From: CAYMZZ01 sp047600605
Lineage (GTDB): Bacteria; Bacteroidota; Bacteroidia; Chitinophagales; Chitinophagaceae
DNA: 64,000 nucleotides
Assembly (NCBI GenBank): GCA_047600605.1
Contig: JASGKK010000002.1
Location: 186,001-250,000, forward strand
Direction: 5' to 3'
The notes beneath the pieces were generated by a model, which searched no databases, had not been told where the DNA came from, and saw only the letters and a list, made by a program, of their open reading frames with translations. Of the stretch, positions 45,301 through 54,218 are shown in pieces. The position numbers and the translations under genes were made by a program. Within the stretch, counting starts at the first letter, position 1, and every line of letters begins with the position of its first letter.

Positions 45301-45604
45301 ACGCACAGCTACATTGAACTCTGCCACCAGCCTGGGACTTGACCGCTCTATTGGTTCACTGGAGCCAGGTAAACTGGCCGATCTGCTGGTGATGGATAAG
45401 AACCCGCTTGATAATATCCGTAATACAGAAAGTATCCGCTATACCATGGTAAACGGACGCCTCTATGATGCCGAAACCATGAACGAAGTAGGCAACAACC
45501 CCCGCCCGCGCGGATTATTCTTCTGGGAAACCAATAAAAACGCGACGAGCTTCCCCTGGCACGATGCCACACAGGAAGAAAGCTGTAGCTGCGGACAACA
45601 TTAA
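42329..45604 (+). CDS. Secreted PD40 beta-propeller fused to amidohydrolase
   Basis: 1,091 residues: signal peptide (to about 22), a TolB-like PD40 propeller with repeated SPDGK/FSPDGK signatures (about 40-650), then a metal-dependent amidohydrolase (about 670-1060) with IDAHAHGNHF and later metal-site His residues (VEHNL, MGAHGQIQGIGAHWE). The product is probably periplasmic or secreted and may hydrolyse cyclic amides or peptides bound by the propeller. It is a single gene with a strong bidirectional terminator downstream. Confidence 0.88.
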   Translation: MKFFRSFMTVSASLCILMASGQDKKDSKKWDVSNPGGPYQDVSFSTSEGTWMNVDISPDGKEIVFDLLGDIYTIPATGGQAALLRGGHAFEVQPRYSPDGKKILFTSDAGGGDNIWVMNRDGSEARQVTKENFRLLNNACWTPDGQYIVARKHFTSSRSLGAGEMWLYHLTGGNGLQLTARKNDQQDVNEPVVSPDGRYVYFSEDMYPGGYFQYNKDPNNQIFAIRRYDRQKGTLENITGGPGGAVRPQLSHNGKFLSFIKRVRTSTVLYLRNLETAEEWPIYDKLSKDQQEAWTVFGSYTGYAWTPDDKQIIIWSDGKILKIDVDGVNKATAIPFTCQVKQRVYDAVRFQQDINQPSVAVKMIREAVTSPDGKWMVFNAVGYLWKKELPSGQPQQITAAAPVAYRNAGFEMEPSFSPDGKSLIYITWSDSASGAIYKVNLAGAAKPVKLTAAKGIYRQPAFSPDGKQIVFRKEGGSDALGEAYTARPGIYIMDAEGRQENFVRAGGDAPVFTPQGDRIYFQTGSGLSSCRPDGEDVRQHLKSTYGNQFTVSPDGNWIAFVDLHKAYVAAFPQTGKTLDIGSGTSDFPVKLVSRDAGFNLHWSADSRQLHYTLGSQYYTINLDERFEFIANKPDSLFKIPEKGIEVGLSVPADKPQGSIAFVNARIITMKGDEVIENGTVLVEGNLIKAVGASSSVSIPAGALKIDCQGKTITPGFIDAHAHGNHFRSGITPQKHWAYYANLAYGVTTMHDPSANSEMVFAQSELIKAGRMTGPRVFSTGTVLYGADGNFKAVVNSIDDARSALRRTQALGAFSVKSYNQPRREQRQQIIQAARELNMEVVPEGGSFFYHNLSMILDGHTTVEHNLPVAPLFNDVIQLWKNAKTGYTPTLIVSYASVSGEYYWYQHTNVWEKERLLRFTPRSVIDTRSRHRTMLPEEEYVNGHILISQSLKKLMDAGVLVNMGAHGQIQGIGAHWEIWMMQQGGMSNLQALRTATLNSATSLGLDRSIGSLEPGKLADLLVMDKNPLDNIRNTESIRYTMVNGRLYDAETMNEVGNNPRPRGLFFWETNKNATSFPWHDATQEESCSCGQH

Positions 45605-45619
45605 GAAGCGACATTAAAT

Positions 45620-45656
45620 AATAATAAGGGACTGTTTTTAGCAGTCCCTTATTATT
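45620..45656. terminator. Bidirectional hairpin terminator
   Basis: A 15-bp stem (45620-45634 with 45642-45656) of AATAATAAGGGACTG type around a 7-base loop. It is AT-rich on the outside, so it could serve both the amidohydrolase gene and the convergent YHS gene. Confidence 0.85.
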
Positions 45657-45701
45657 TAAAAGCAATGATACCTGTCTGTGTTTTCCAGCCCCTTCTTCAG
45701 T

Positions 45702-47132
45702 TTATTTTCTTTTTGATAGATAGGCTTCGGGATTTTGTAAAAATTTCTCTTTACATGTTTGTGAGCAAAACCCATGAACCCGTTGCTGAAACAATGTGGT
45801 ATCGCCCGGAGATAATGATAAAGGCATTCCGCAAACCAAATCGGTTGACCCGGCCAGTTTAATAGAAGAAAGACCCTTCGCTACCGGCAGCTCTTTGGGA
45901 GAAGGCCGCTGGATCGCTGTGCTGATATCTGCTGCGCTCGCAATGGTGTAGTAAATTTTTTCGTCGCTCTTCCAGGCTACCAGGAGGCCCCTCTCCCCAA
46001 AAGACCGGATAACCGGATAGGCGGCCATGGTTTTTCCTGTTTCGATAGCGCGTTCAAAGACCTTTCCCTGTTCCATCTTGTTCAATACTATACGACTGTA
46101 TACTTCGTTGCCATCCTGTATACTTTCACTATAGGCGAGTGCAGGAGTACCATTCGATAACAGGCATAATTGAACAAAACGGCCCTGTTCGCTCACCAGT
46201 TGTTTATTGATGGCCAGGTTGTCTTTATTCAGTTCGCAGTAATAAACACCCTGTGTACGTCCTCCCGTAAACCACGCTGCATAAGCAGCATTATCTCCCG
46301 CCGCAACAGAAGGACCGTTGTGGGGACAGCCATTGATCTCCCAACCATCATGGCTAAAGGGCAGAGCAGGCCGGAAAGATTTTCCATTATCATCCGAAAT
46401 GCTGACAGACATGTCACGGATAGATCCATTAAGAATATCCCGGAATGCTACATATATTTTGCCGTTTGCATTGCTACCCATGGCAATCCTGCAACACTGG
46501 CAGGCAATTGAATCTATAGTCAGCTCATTGGTAAACCTGTTTTCCTGATTGGTTTTTGCAAATTTTACCGGTCTTCCGGCGACTTTCCGGTCAACCGATT
46601 GGTCGAGCCAGCAGGCGCCTATTTCTCCGTCGCTTAACCTTGTGATCACGGCAAATGAATGACTCGTTCCCGCTGTAGTATTGGCATGGAGGGAGGCTGG
46701 CTGTGTCCAGGTTCTGCCCTTGTCGGTTGATACGATATAACGTACGAATCCTGCAAAATTATTACTGTCGGTAGGAGCGGAGGTTTCATATACCGCCAGA
46801 ATAGCTCCATTGCCCCTGACTGCGATCTTGGGCATGCCTTCTTCGTGCAGGTTTACATTCTGCTCAATAGGAATGCTGATGCGGTCTGTGAAGGTTTTCC
46901 TGCTTTCATCAAAAAAAGCCAGGTAGAACTTTTTCTCTTTGGTATTTCTGTCTGTTTCGCACCAGCTTATTACCGGCTGGTTCTTTTCGTCCGATGTCAG
47001 GGAAACACAGGTTGCCTGGCGGGTTGAGTCAGACAAAAGTACAGGCAGCAGCGCCCCCTGTTTTTTGCCCGTGGATAAATTACAGGCTGATAGCAGCCCA
47101 ATGATGAGTATAAAAAAAAGAGACGGTTTCAT
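45702..47132 (-). CDS. Sialidase-fold lipoprotein with C-terminal YHS metal-binding domain
   Basis: 476 residues: lipoprotein signal (LLSAC), a beta-propeller with Asp-box sequences (STDKGRTW, SDDNGKSF), a Cys-rich loop (ACQCCRI), and a C-terminal YHS domain DLVCGMPL...GFCSQTCKEKF (Cys434, Cys456, Cys460). Catalytic residues of true sialidases are not evident, so glycan cleavage is doubtful. It is 6 bp downstream of a TonB receptor. The YHS domain and the neighbouring HCNGKC protein suggest heavy-metal (perhaps copper) binding. Confidence 0.75.
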   Translation of the reverse strand: MKPSLFFILIIGLLSACNLSTGKKQGALLPVLLSDSTRQATCVSLTSDEKNQPVISWCETDRNTKEKKFYLAFFDESRKTFTDRISIPIEQNVNLHEEGMPKIAVRGNGAILAVYETSAPTDSNNFAGFVRYIVSTDKGRTWTQPASLHANTTAGTSHSFAVITRLSDGEIGACWLDQSVDRKVAGRPVKFAKTNQENRFTNELTIDSIACQCCRIAMGSNANGKIYVAFRDILNGSIRDMSVSISDDNGKSFRPALPFSHDGWEINGCPHNGPSVAAGDNAAYAAWFTGGRTQGVYYCELNKDNLAINKQLVSEQGRFVQLCLLSNGTPALAYSESIQDGNEVYSRIVLNKMEQGKVFERAIETGKTMAAYPVIRSFGERGLLVAWKSDEKIYYTIASAADISTAIQRPSPKELPVAKGLSSIKLAGSTDLVCGMPLSLSPGDTTLFQQRVHGFCSQTCKEKFLQNPEAYLSKRK

Positions 47133-47138
47133 AATTAG

Positions 47139-49436
47139 TTATTTACGGGATGTTGCTTTTTTCCCAAACCGGTAACCAACTCCCACGGTAATTTCGCGCG
47201 GGTCGCCCAGGCTATAAGAATAGGACGCACTGCCGCTACTGGTTGAATTTTTAGAAGAAAAGACGGAATAATAAAGATTGGTTGCATTTAATGCATTTAT
47301 CCATATGTCCAGACCCTGCCATTGGTAGCCCATGCGAAAGTTCACTATATCGAATCCTCTGTATGTATATTGATTGAGGTCGTCCATAAAATACTTGCCC
47401 TGGTGCTGCCATTCTGCACCAATACGAAACCCTTTAAAGAAAGAAGGTTTATAAATTATTTCAGCATTGGATGTGAAGCGCGGAGCTCCACTCATTTCTT
47501 TACCATTATAATCTACCCCTTTTACAATGTTGTTGACAAAACTGTGCCGGGCATTGGTTCCGCTAAAGCGTATCGAAAGGTCATTAACCGGTTTATAGGT
47601 GATACCATATTCAACGCCTGTATGTTTGGTAGAACCAGCATTTTCGTTGACATAAGAATTGTCGGGCTGTTTTACGGAGATGATTTCATTGGTGCCATTC
47701 ATCCGGTATAGGCTCCAGTCGATAAACACTTTGTTGCCTTTTACGGTTATCCATCCGCCAATTTCATAATTGGAAAAAGTTTGAGGTAATAAATAGGGAG
47801 CCACTTTTGCGCTGCTGTATAGCTCGGTTAGCTGTGGTGGTACATAACCCTGGCTGTAGTTGGCATAAAAACCGATATACCTGAAATTATATGTCAGACC
47901 AACTTTTGGTGTGACCCTTCCAAATTTATTGACCGTAGATGCAGTGCTTACGCTTGCAGAGGAGGGTACGTTGTTGATAAAGTAATACTGAAACGCATCA
48001 TATCGTATTGCCAGAACCAGCTTCAGGTTTCTGGCAGGGCTAAGTTCATAGTCGAGATAGCTGGCCAGATTGATAATTCCTGTTTTATACTTACTCAGAA
48101 ATGAATCAACGGCAGGGGTATCATAGCTGACGAATTTTCCACCAGCCAGGTCTTTATTAACGGAAATAAATTTAGCGTGATAAGCCTGGGGACTATAATC
48201 CACGCTGGCTCCGGCTATGAGTTTACTTTGCAGCCAGTTGATCTTTTGTGTATGGGTGACAAACAGCGCATAGGTGCTGAAAGAATTGTTATTGATCTGT
48301 CCTTTGAATTTTGCCGGATTGACCGTACTGGCAATGGAATAAGCTGGATTTTGCCCCACTGCATTGTTGCGATACAATAAAGCGGCACTGGTAGAGCTAT
48401 TGTCGTTCCATTTGTGGCTGAGCATGGATTTGTACCGCAATGCATATACTTTTCTGTAGGTAAAAGTCTGCAGCGATGTATAATCTTTCCTGGCAAACTT
48501 GATACTGTCGATAGAGCCGGACATATTACTGTAATAATCCACAAGAGCAAACGTATTTGTCCAGGTAGTCCTGTCTGTTGCCCGGTAATCGCTTCTTATG
48601 GTAATGGCCTTTTTACTAAAGTCGCTGTACTCGATCTGCGCATTACGTTTATCTGCATAATAACCGCTGATGATTACACCCCATTTCCCGAAAGAAGTGC
48701 CTGCCTGCAGATCGGCACGTTTATACCCATTATCGTTTAGCTGCACACTCACCTGACCGCTGGTAAAGGCAGGTGCTGCCTGTGTAAGAATGTTTACAGC
48801 TCCTCCAATTGCTTCAGAGCCATATAGTGCTGATGAAGGCCCTTTAATAACCTCGATAGAGCTGGCTGCAGGAAGATTCATTTCCAGCAGGGCATTATGA
48901 TTATACACGCCGGTGGTGCGTACGGGAATACCATCTTCGAGATATAAAAACAGGCTTTTTGTGGTCATGGGTTGGCGAATGCTCATTTCATGCTGTTCAT
49001 TGCCCAGGTTTACCATGAATACGCCGCTCACCTTGTTGAGCAGGAAATCGAGACGCTGGGCCCGGGTGTCCTGAATGGTTTGTTTGTTAATAGTGGCAAT
49101 GGCAATGGGTGCTTCTGTTCTTTTCTGCAGGGTTCTGTTGGCGCTTACGACCACCTCCTGCATATCATTACTGTTTTTTATTAGCGCAACGTTTAACTGA
49201 TCGGCGTTTATCTTTTGGGTAAAGTAGCCGGTAAAGCTGATTTCAACTTCGCTGGTTCCCTGGGGAATAAGAAATGAGCCATCTGCAGCTGACTGGGAAA
49301 TACTTTGCAGCATTTTAATAGTGGCTCCCGCCAAAGGCTCCTTTGTATCCGCATCAAATACCTTCCCTTTACGGGACTGACCGAAAAGCAATGATGAAGA
49401 AAGGATACAAAGAAACAGTATATAGATTTGTTTCAT
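47139..49436 (-). CDS. TonB-dependent outer-membrane receptor
   Basis: 765 residues: signal peptide, a carboxypeptidase-regulatory-like N-terminal domain (KVFDADTKEPLAGATI), plug with IEVIKGPSSALYGSEAIGGAVNI, and a 22-strand barrel ending in VGVGYRFGKK. There is no SusD partner, so it is not a polysaccharide system. With the YHS lipoprotein (6 bp downstream) and the HCNGKC protein (136 bp upstream) it probably imports a metal or metallophore. Confidence 0.9.
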   Translation of the reverse strand: MKQIYILFLCILSSSLLFGQSRKGKVFDADTKEPLAGATIKMLQSISQSAADGSFLIPQGTSEVEISFTGYFTQKINADQLNVALIKNSNDMQEVVVSANRTLQKRTEAPIAIATINKQTIQDTRAQRLDFLLNKVSGVFMVNLGNEQHEMSIRQPMTTKSLFLYLEDGIPVRTTGVYNHNALLEMNLPAASSIEVIKGPSSALYGSEAIGGAVNILTQAAPAFTSGQVSVQLNDNGYKRADLQAGTSFGKWGVIISGYYADKRNAQIEYSDFSKKAITIRSDYRATDRTTWTNTFALVDYYSNMSGSIDSIKFARKDYTSLQTFTYRKVYALRYKSMLSHKWNDNSSTSAALLYRNNAVGQNPAYSIASTVNPAKFKGQINNNSFSTYALFVTHTQKINWLQSKLIAGASVDYSPQAYHAKFISVNKDLAGGKFVSYDTPAVDSFLSKYKTGIINLASYLDYELSPARNLKLVLAIRYDAFQYYFINNVPSSASVSTASTVNKFGRVTPKVGLTYNFRYIGFYANYSQGYVPPQLTELYSSAKVAPYLLPQTFSNYEIGGWITVKGNKVFIDWSLYRMNGTNEIISVKQPDNSYVNENAGSTKHTGVEYGITYKPVNDLSIRFSGTNARHSFVNNIVKGVDYNGKEMSGAPRFTSNAEIIYKPSFFKGFRIGAEWQHQGKYFMDDLNQYTYRGFDIVNFRMGYQWQGLDIWINALNATNLYYSVFSSKNSTSSGSASYSYSLGDPREITVGVGYRFGKKATSRK

Positions 49437-49572
49437 TTGTATGAGGATTATACACGAACCGGGGGTATGCGGCAGCTATCATTTGCTTTACAGCATTCCT
49501 ATACCTGCATACATAGCCTCAGGCCATGCAAGAAGAATGAAAATGTTATTCTGATTTTAAAGAGAAAATGCC

Positions 49573-49950
49573 TCAGCAGCTTGCGGGAGGCGGATGAAAG
49601 ATAGCGGAGGATTGATCGACAGGAATACCGGTGGTAAATAAAATGAAATGCGATGGGGTACTGATGACGGGTATATTCAGCTGTAGTAAAAAGGAAGAGC
49701 GGGAAGAGAGTACTTCAACCCTCGAAGCGAATTTCATTTCAGGGGGTTGCCCCTGCTCCTTTTTTTCCTGTGCCTGTATTTTTTTCATCAATTGACACTT
49801 GCCATTGCAATGCATCATAGGTCTGGCTTTGTTGGCACAACGTTTTACATACTCCTTTTTTTGGATCAGGTAGCCGATATAATACCATCCCTGGTTGAAG
49901 GATTGGCCCATAAAGGCAATGAGTAATATTGCAGCCAGCATTTTTTGCAC
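49573..49950 (-). CDS. Small Cys-motif membrane or periplasmic protein (HCNGKCQLMKK)
   Basis: 125 residues from GTG 49948-49950, or 122 from ATG 49939-49941. An N-terminal hydrophobic helix (MLAAILLIAFMG) is followed by CANKARPMMHCNGKCQLMKK with three Cys in 17 residues, a charged helix, and a C-terminal PPPASC. I have seen this family next to TonB receptors in Bacteroidota, unnamed. The exact TATCTTTG -7 box (49965-49958) is 8 bp before the GTG, leaving room for an almost leaderless mRNA. It is probably the first gene of the operon. Confidence 0.75.
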   Translation of the reverse strand: MQKMLAAILLIAFMGQSFNQGWYYIGYLIQKKEYVKRCANKARPMMHCNGKCQLMKKIQAQEKKEQGQPPEMKFASRVEVLSSRSSFLLQLNIPVISTPSHFILFTTGIPVDQSSAIFHPPPASC

Positions 49951-50117
49951 AGTATCACAAAGATAGCTGGCTGATCTGCTTTACACCTGATCTTGATCGG
50001 AGTTCTGTATGAGTTGAATCAACCCGCCAGAGGAGTATGGTGAGAAGTCGCCGCTTTTTATAACCCATGCGGAATGAATTAGTTGCTGTCACCTTATTTT
50101 ACAGGATCAACAACATA

Positions 50118-50420
50118 TTATGACAAACTACTGCACCAGGTAAGACGGTAGCTGTCTTCATTTTCCTGAACACAGGTAAAAAGAAACTGGGTGATAAAAG
50201 GTGTACGCGCTACCTGATCGCCCGCATCTGCAGCTTCGTTGAGGCTGAGTGTGCCTGCCATAAATGTTTCTGTAGTGGCTGTCTCGACCGAGCGCAGGTC
50301 TTTAGTGATGCGGCGGTGGAGTGGCGAATAACTGATACGCCTGGTGGCCAGCTTTTCTACCAGATTCTGGAGCAGGCCGGGCTGATCGATGCTTGTGCTG
50401 ACGGAGAGTAACTTTTTCAT
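50118..50420 (-). CDS. Hypothetical 100-residue protein
   Basis: ATG 50418-50420 to TAA 50118-50120. Codon choice and amino-acid composition look like real protein (LSVSTSIDQPGLLQNLVEKL). There is no signal peptide or known motif, and it is predicted cytosolic and mixed alpha/beta. It stands alone between the metal operon and a lipoprotein gene. Confidence 0.5.
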   Translation of the reverse strand: MKKLLSVSTSIDQPGLLQNLVEKLATRRISYSPLHRRITKDLRSVETATTETFMAGTLSLNEAADAGDQVARTPFITQFLFTCVQENEDSYRLTWCSSLS

Positions 50421-50506
50421 ATACCGGGGAGGTTGGTTTTGCCTGCAACCTTACTTCTTAGATGCAGCAATGCCCCCGAATATTACTAACGAAATGTGAA
50501 AGCTGT

Positions 50507-51157
50507 TTAGATGGTCCATTCATCCCTGATCACGGCAATGAGCCAGGTCTTCCCGTCCCGCATACGGAATACGAGACGAAGGGTTTTCCAGTCCAGGCCT
50601 TCATATTTGGGTTCAAAACCAGGGAAATAGTATTCTGTAAAATCTGCCTGCGGATAAATTGTTTTCAGATTGTTAAGCGAGTTACCGCCACCCAGAAAAC
50701 GGTTACAGGCTTTTTGGGGTGCCTGCAGATAGTCCTTGTCATAGGCATACCGGCCCAGGTATTCCGGTAAGGTTAACTGGCGGGGCTCATCTGTTTCAGC
50801 GTTATATACACCCCAGGTGCCGGCCCTGGGCTCTCGGATGGCCTGTCTGAATGCAGTCACACTCAGAAGTGGCTGATCTACGGTGTCTACATATGCAGTA
50901 GGACTGAATCGGATACCCATTTGCGGATGAATAAACGAGCTGAGCGAATCATATTGCCTGCTTTTCAGCAGGGTCAGTATATGTTCCGAAAGTTCAAATA
51001 AATGAATACTGTCAGCGGCAGTGTGTCCGTTGCTGTCAGGCTTTATAGTATTGCTTGTATCGGCACCAGGGGTTTCTGGCGTCTTTTTCTGATCGCCCTG
51101 ATTGCAGGACCAGGTAACAAATGCTGTTAACAACAATACCGGTACATATCTCCGCAT
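50507..51157 (-). CDS. Lipoprotein of unknown function
   Basis: 216 residues from ATG 51155-51157, chosen because it opens the lipoprotein signal MRRYVPVLLLTAFVTWSC. A low-complexity Asp/Pro/Thr linker leads into a globular domain with PQMGIRFSPTAYVDTVD and FRMRDGKTWLIAVIRDEW. Related proteins in Bacteroidota are uncharacterised. It begins 10 bp after the adenine deaminase stop, likely the same operon. Confidence 0.7.
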   Translation of the reverse strand: MRRYVPVLLLTAFVTWSCNQGDQKKTPETPGADTSNTIKPDSNGHTAADSIHLFELSEHILTLLKSRQYDSLSSFIHPQMGIRFSPTAYVDTVDQPLLSVTAFRQAIREPRAGTWGVYNAETDEPRQLTLPEYLGRYAYDKDYLQAPQKACNRFLGGGNSLNNLKTIYPQADFTEYYFPGFEPKYEGLDWKTLRLVFRMRDGKTWLIAVIRDEWTI

Positions 51158-51167
51158 AACGTTTATT

Positions 51168-52817
51168 TTAAGAAACAAAGGAAAAACTGTCGCCATCAAA
51201 TAATCCCTTATCACTCAGTTTGAGGTGAGGGATCACCAGCAGTGCCATAAATGAAAGGGTCATGAACGGTGAGCCAAGTGTTGAACCTGCTTCTTTAGCT
51301 GCCCGGTCAATCTGTGCATAGGCTTCTGCCACTTTATAACCATCTGCCTGACTCATGAGGCCGGCTACCGGCAGTGCCAGTACATCTGTCTGCATTCCAT
51401 CTGCTGCAGTTTGTGCAATAGATACCCCGCCTTTGGCATCGATGATCGCATTCACAGCTGCGCAGATGCTTTCGTCATCTGCACCCACCGCTACAATATT
51501 ATGGCTGTCATGCGCCACCGAAGAAGCAATGGCACCCCGGCGCAATCCGAAATTGCGGATAAACGCTTTGGAAATGGGTGCATCCTGGTAGCGGTTGACA
51601 ACTACAATCTTCAGTATATCCCGCCTGATGTCGGATAGCAGGAGCCCATTTTCTGTCAATGCGGTTTCATTCAGCCGGTTGGTGATCAGTTGCCCATCGA
51701 GGGCTTCTATGACAGGAATGACCACTGGTTCGGTGCCGGTAGTTTTTATTGCAAAGTCGGCAGCCGTTTTATGCGAGCAGGAGAAATTATTGACAATACC
51801 TGCCGCTGTTGTTTTTATCAGCGATTGTCCATCTCTGGCAACCAGCCGGCCATTGATATAGGTTTGGGTGACGATGAAATCTTCCAGGTTCTTTACACAG
51901 ATAAAGTCAGCCGGATCGCCGGCACGCAGGAGACCCACATCCAGTTTATAATGATCAACCGGGTTGCTGCAGGCCGCCTTCAGGATATGAAACAGGTCAA
52001 TGCCTTTGGCCACAGCACGTGCACAAAGCTGGTTGATATGTCCCAGTACGAGGCTGTCCGGATGTTTGTCATCACTGCAGAAAAGGATCATATCCGGGTA
52101 ATCGCGTAAAAGATCGATGAGCGCTTCAAAATTTTTGGCAGCGCTTCCTTCGCGGATGATGATCTTCATGCCGGCAGCCAGCTTATCAAGGGCCTCTTCG
52201 GCAGTAAAGCATTCATGATCGGTGCTGATGCCTGCAGCAATATACTGGCGGGCCGTATCGCCACGCAGGCCGGGTGCATGTCCGTCAACCGGTTTGCCCA
52301 GGCGATGTGCGGCCGCGATCTTGGCCATCACTTCGGGATCTCCATGCAGCACACCGGGAAAGTTCATCATCTCACTGAGGTAGCGGATATCTTCACTTTC
52401 CAGCAGTTGCGTCACGGCTGCTGCATCGAGCGTGGCACCTGCTGTTTCGAAAACAGTGGCAGGTACACAACTGGGAGCACCAAAGTTGAATTTGAAAGGA
52501 ACGGTTTTGCCATTTTCAATCATGTACTGCACACCTTCCAGTCCGCATACATTGGCAATTTCATGCGGATCACTTACGGTCGCAACCGTACCATGAACCA
52601 CAGCCAGCCGTGCAAACTCAGCCGGCACGAGCATGGAGCTTTCTATATGTACATGGCTGTCGATAAAACCCGGCAGAATGTAATCCGTATTATCAAGCTC
52701 ACTGCTATCAATTTCAGTGATACGGACAATACGTCCATCGCTCACTTCCACACGCGCAGGATAAATACGCTGCTGATGAATATCGGCCAGGCGACCGGAA
52801 AGGGAGAAAGATACCAT
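51168..52817 (-). CDS. ade: Adenine deaminase
   Basis: An amidohydrolase-superfamily enzyme, 549 residues from ATG 52815-52817, deaminating adenine to hypoxanthine. It has PGFIDSHVHIESSM, SDPHEIANVCG, GHAPGL and FCSDDKHPD. The C-terminal Ade domain has VAHDSHNIVAVG. It carries the expected full length. A tandem family A repeat lies immediately upstream. Confidence 0.93.
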   Translation of the reverse strand: MVSFSLSGRLADIHQQRIYPARVEVSDGRIVRITEIDSSELDNTDYILPGFIDSHVHIESSMLVPAEFARLAVVHGTVATVSDPHEIANVCGLEGVQYMIENGKTVPFKFNFGAPSCVPATVFETAGATLDAAAVTQLLESEDIRYLSEMMNFPGVLHGDPEVMAKIAAAHRLGKPVDGHAPGLRGDTARQYIAAGISTDHECFTAEEALDKLAAGMKIIIREGSAAKNFEALIDLLRDYPDMILFCSDDKHPDSLVLGHINQLCARAVAKGIDLFHILKAACSNPVDHYKLDVGLLRAGDPADFICVKNLEDFIVTQTYINGRLVARDGQSLIKTTAAGIVNNFSCSHKTAADFAIKTTGTEPVVIPVIEALDGQLITNRLNETALTENGLLLSDIRRDILKIVVVNRYQDAPISKAFIRNFGLRRGAIASSVAHDSHNIVAVGADDESICAAVNAIIDAKGGVSIAQTAADGMQTDVLALPVAGLMSQADGYKVAEAYAQIDRAAKEAGSTLGSPFMTLSFMALLVIPHLKLSDKGLFDGDSFSFVS

Positions 52818-52839
52818 ACTGCAAGTTAACAGATTTGCC

Positions 52840-53178
52840 AATTTGAAGATTTGATGATTTGAAGATGGCAGGTATCGGTATTGGCAGACAGGTTAAGTTA
52901 ACTGATTTGATAATTTGAAGATTTGGGAATTTGAGGATGTGGGAGGCGCTGATGGTGGCAGACAGATTAGATCAACTGATTGGCTAATTTGAAGATTTGG
53001 GAATTTGAGGATGTGGGAGGCGCTGATGGTGGCAGACAGATTAGATCAACTGGTTGGCTAATTTGAAGATTTGGGAATTTAACGGTAGGAAGGTACCGGT
53101 AGCGACAGACAGGCTAAGCTAACTGAACTTAGAGCCAGTTATTCATTTTCAAATCTTCAAATTGTCAAATCATTAAAT
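52840..53178. repeat. Tandem 74-bp repeats with palindromic family A sequence
   Basis: The segment AATTTGAAGATTTG recurs at 52840, 52912, 52986 and 53060, spacing 72, 74 and 74 bp. Each unit combines a family A GATTTGAA-type run with a GATGGTGGCAGACAGATTA-like tail. The middle copies are nearly identical. An inverted arm ends the array at about 53144-53178 (AAATCTTCAAATTGTC). It fills the 360-bp gap between ade and the desaturase gene. Confidence 0.85.
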
Positions 53179-54218
53179 CATGAAACTCTTCTCATTGGTC
53201 TCGTCCGCTCTTTCATCACCGCTATCGCTTCTTCGCGGCTGGAGAACATGTTGTTGATGTTGACGAGATTGTCGGCGAGCTTGTCGTAGCGTTTGCCCAT
53301 TAGCCAGACAAAAATGTGGAGATAATGAATGCCGTCAAATACCAGGATTTTCCTTTCGGCAAATTTGTCTTTATTCTTCATAAACTCCACAGGAATCTCT
53401 GTGTAGTGAAGGGCGGGGCGCAGATGGTGTACGGCATGATAGCCATCGTTCCAGCAGGTCTGGTTGTATTTGGTATTGATACAGTTGATTGTATTTTCTT
53501 CGGGATCGCTGGGGTCAACAAAAGCGTGCTGCGCCCAGTTGCCCAGCATCATCACGATACGTGCAAATACAAACGGGATAATAAAAATAAAAAGAGTGGC
53601 TTTAAGGTTCACAAAACACATAAGCACGCAAAAAGCATAAAAAGACATTTCACCGTAAGTAAGGCGCATGTAAAACTTTTTACGTTTGCGCGAAAACAGG
53701 TACATAAAAGTATCGCGGAAGCCGAGAAACAGAAAACGGGTTACATAGGCAATAAATCCGCGGAGACTGTCGCGGCGATAGTTGAGTGTGCTGCTGGCAT
53801 CATCGTGCATATTGTTCTCCACATGGTGCATGGCCATGTGATGTACAAAATAAGTTTCCGGCGTATGGCCAAAGAAGGGGCAGATACCCCAGATCACCCA
53901 ATGATAAATCCAGGTATACCCTTTTTTGAAAAGTTTGCGATGGCTGATGCAATGCAGCATGAGACCAAAACGTCCTTTAAAATAAAGCTGTGAAATATAG
54001 AAGTAGGGAATGTACAGCAACCACCAGTACCATCCCTGCAGTAGCGGAGTGTATAAAACAATGGCCGAAGGAATGACCAGCAGGTGTATGGCCGTCAGCA
54101 AATGGATAAACGGGAGGTCACGTTTATCGTTAATATAACGAAGCCAGAATTTTTCGTATGCGGTGAATTCATCTTTGGCTACGTATACCGGATCTGTTAT
54201 GGTGGTCAGGGCCTTCAT
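53178..54218 (-). CDS. Membrane fatty acid desaturase
   Basis: 346 residues with four or more membrane helices and the three His boxes of membrane desaturases: HCISHRK, HHMAMHHVENN and HAVHHLRP. The length is typical. It introduces double bonds into acyl lipids, probably in response to temperature. Its stop codon overlaps the end of the family A array. Confidence 0.88.
   Translation of the reverse strand: MKALTTITDPVYVAKDEFTAYEKFWLRYINDKRDLPFIHLLTAIHLLVIPSAIVLYTPLLQGWYWWLLYIPYFYISQLYFKGRFGLMLHCISHRKLFKKGYTWIYHWVIWGICPFFGHTPETYFVHHMAMHHVENNMHDDASSTLNYRRDSLRGFIAYVTRFLFLGFRDTFMYLFSRKRKKFYMRLTYGEMSFYAFCVLMCFVNLKATLFIFIIPFVFARIVMMLGNWAQHAFVDPSDPEENTINCINTKYNQTCWNDGYHAVHHLRPALHYTEIPVEFMKNKDKFAERKILVFDGIHYLHIFVWLMGKRYDKLADNLVNINNMFSSREEAIAVMKERTRPMRRVS

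Noticed and set aside
52840..53178. Possible CRISPR array
   Set aside because: The direct repeats are 74-bp contiguous units without unique spacers, and there are no cas genes.
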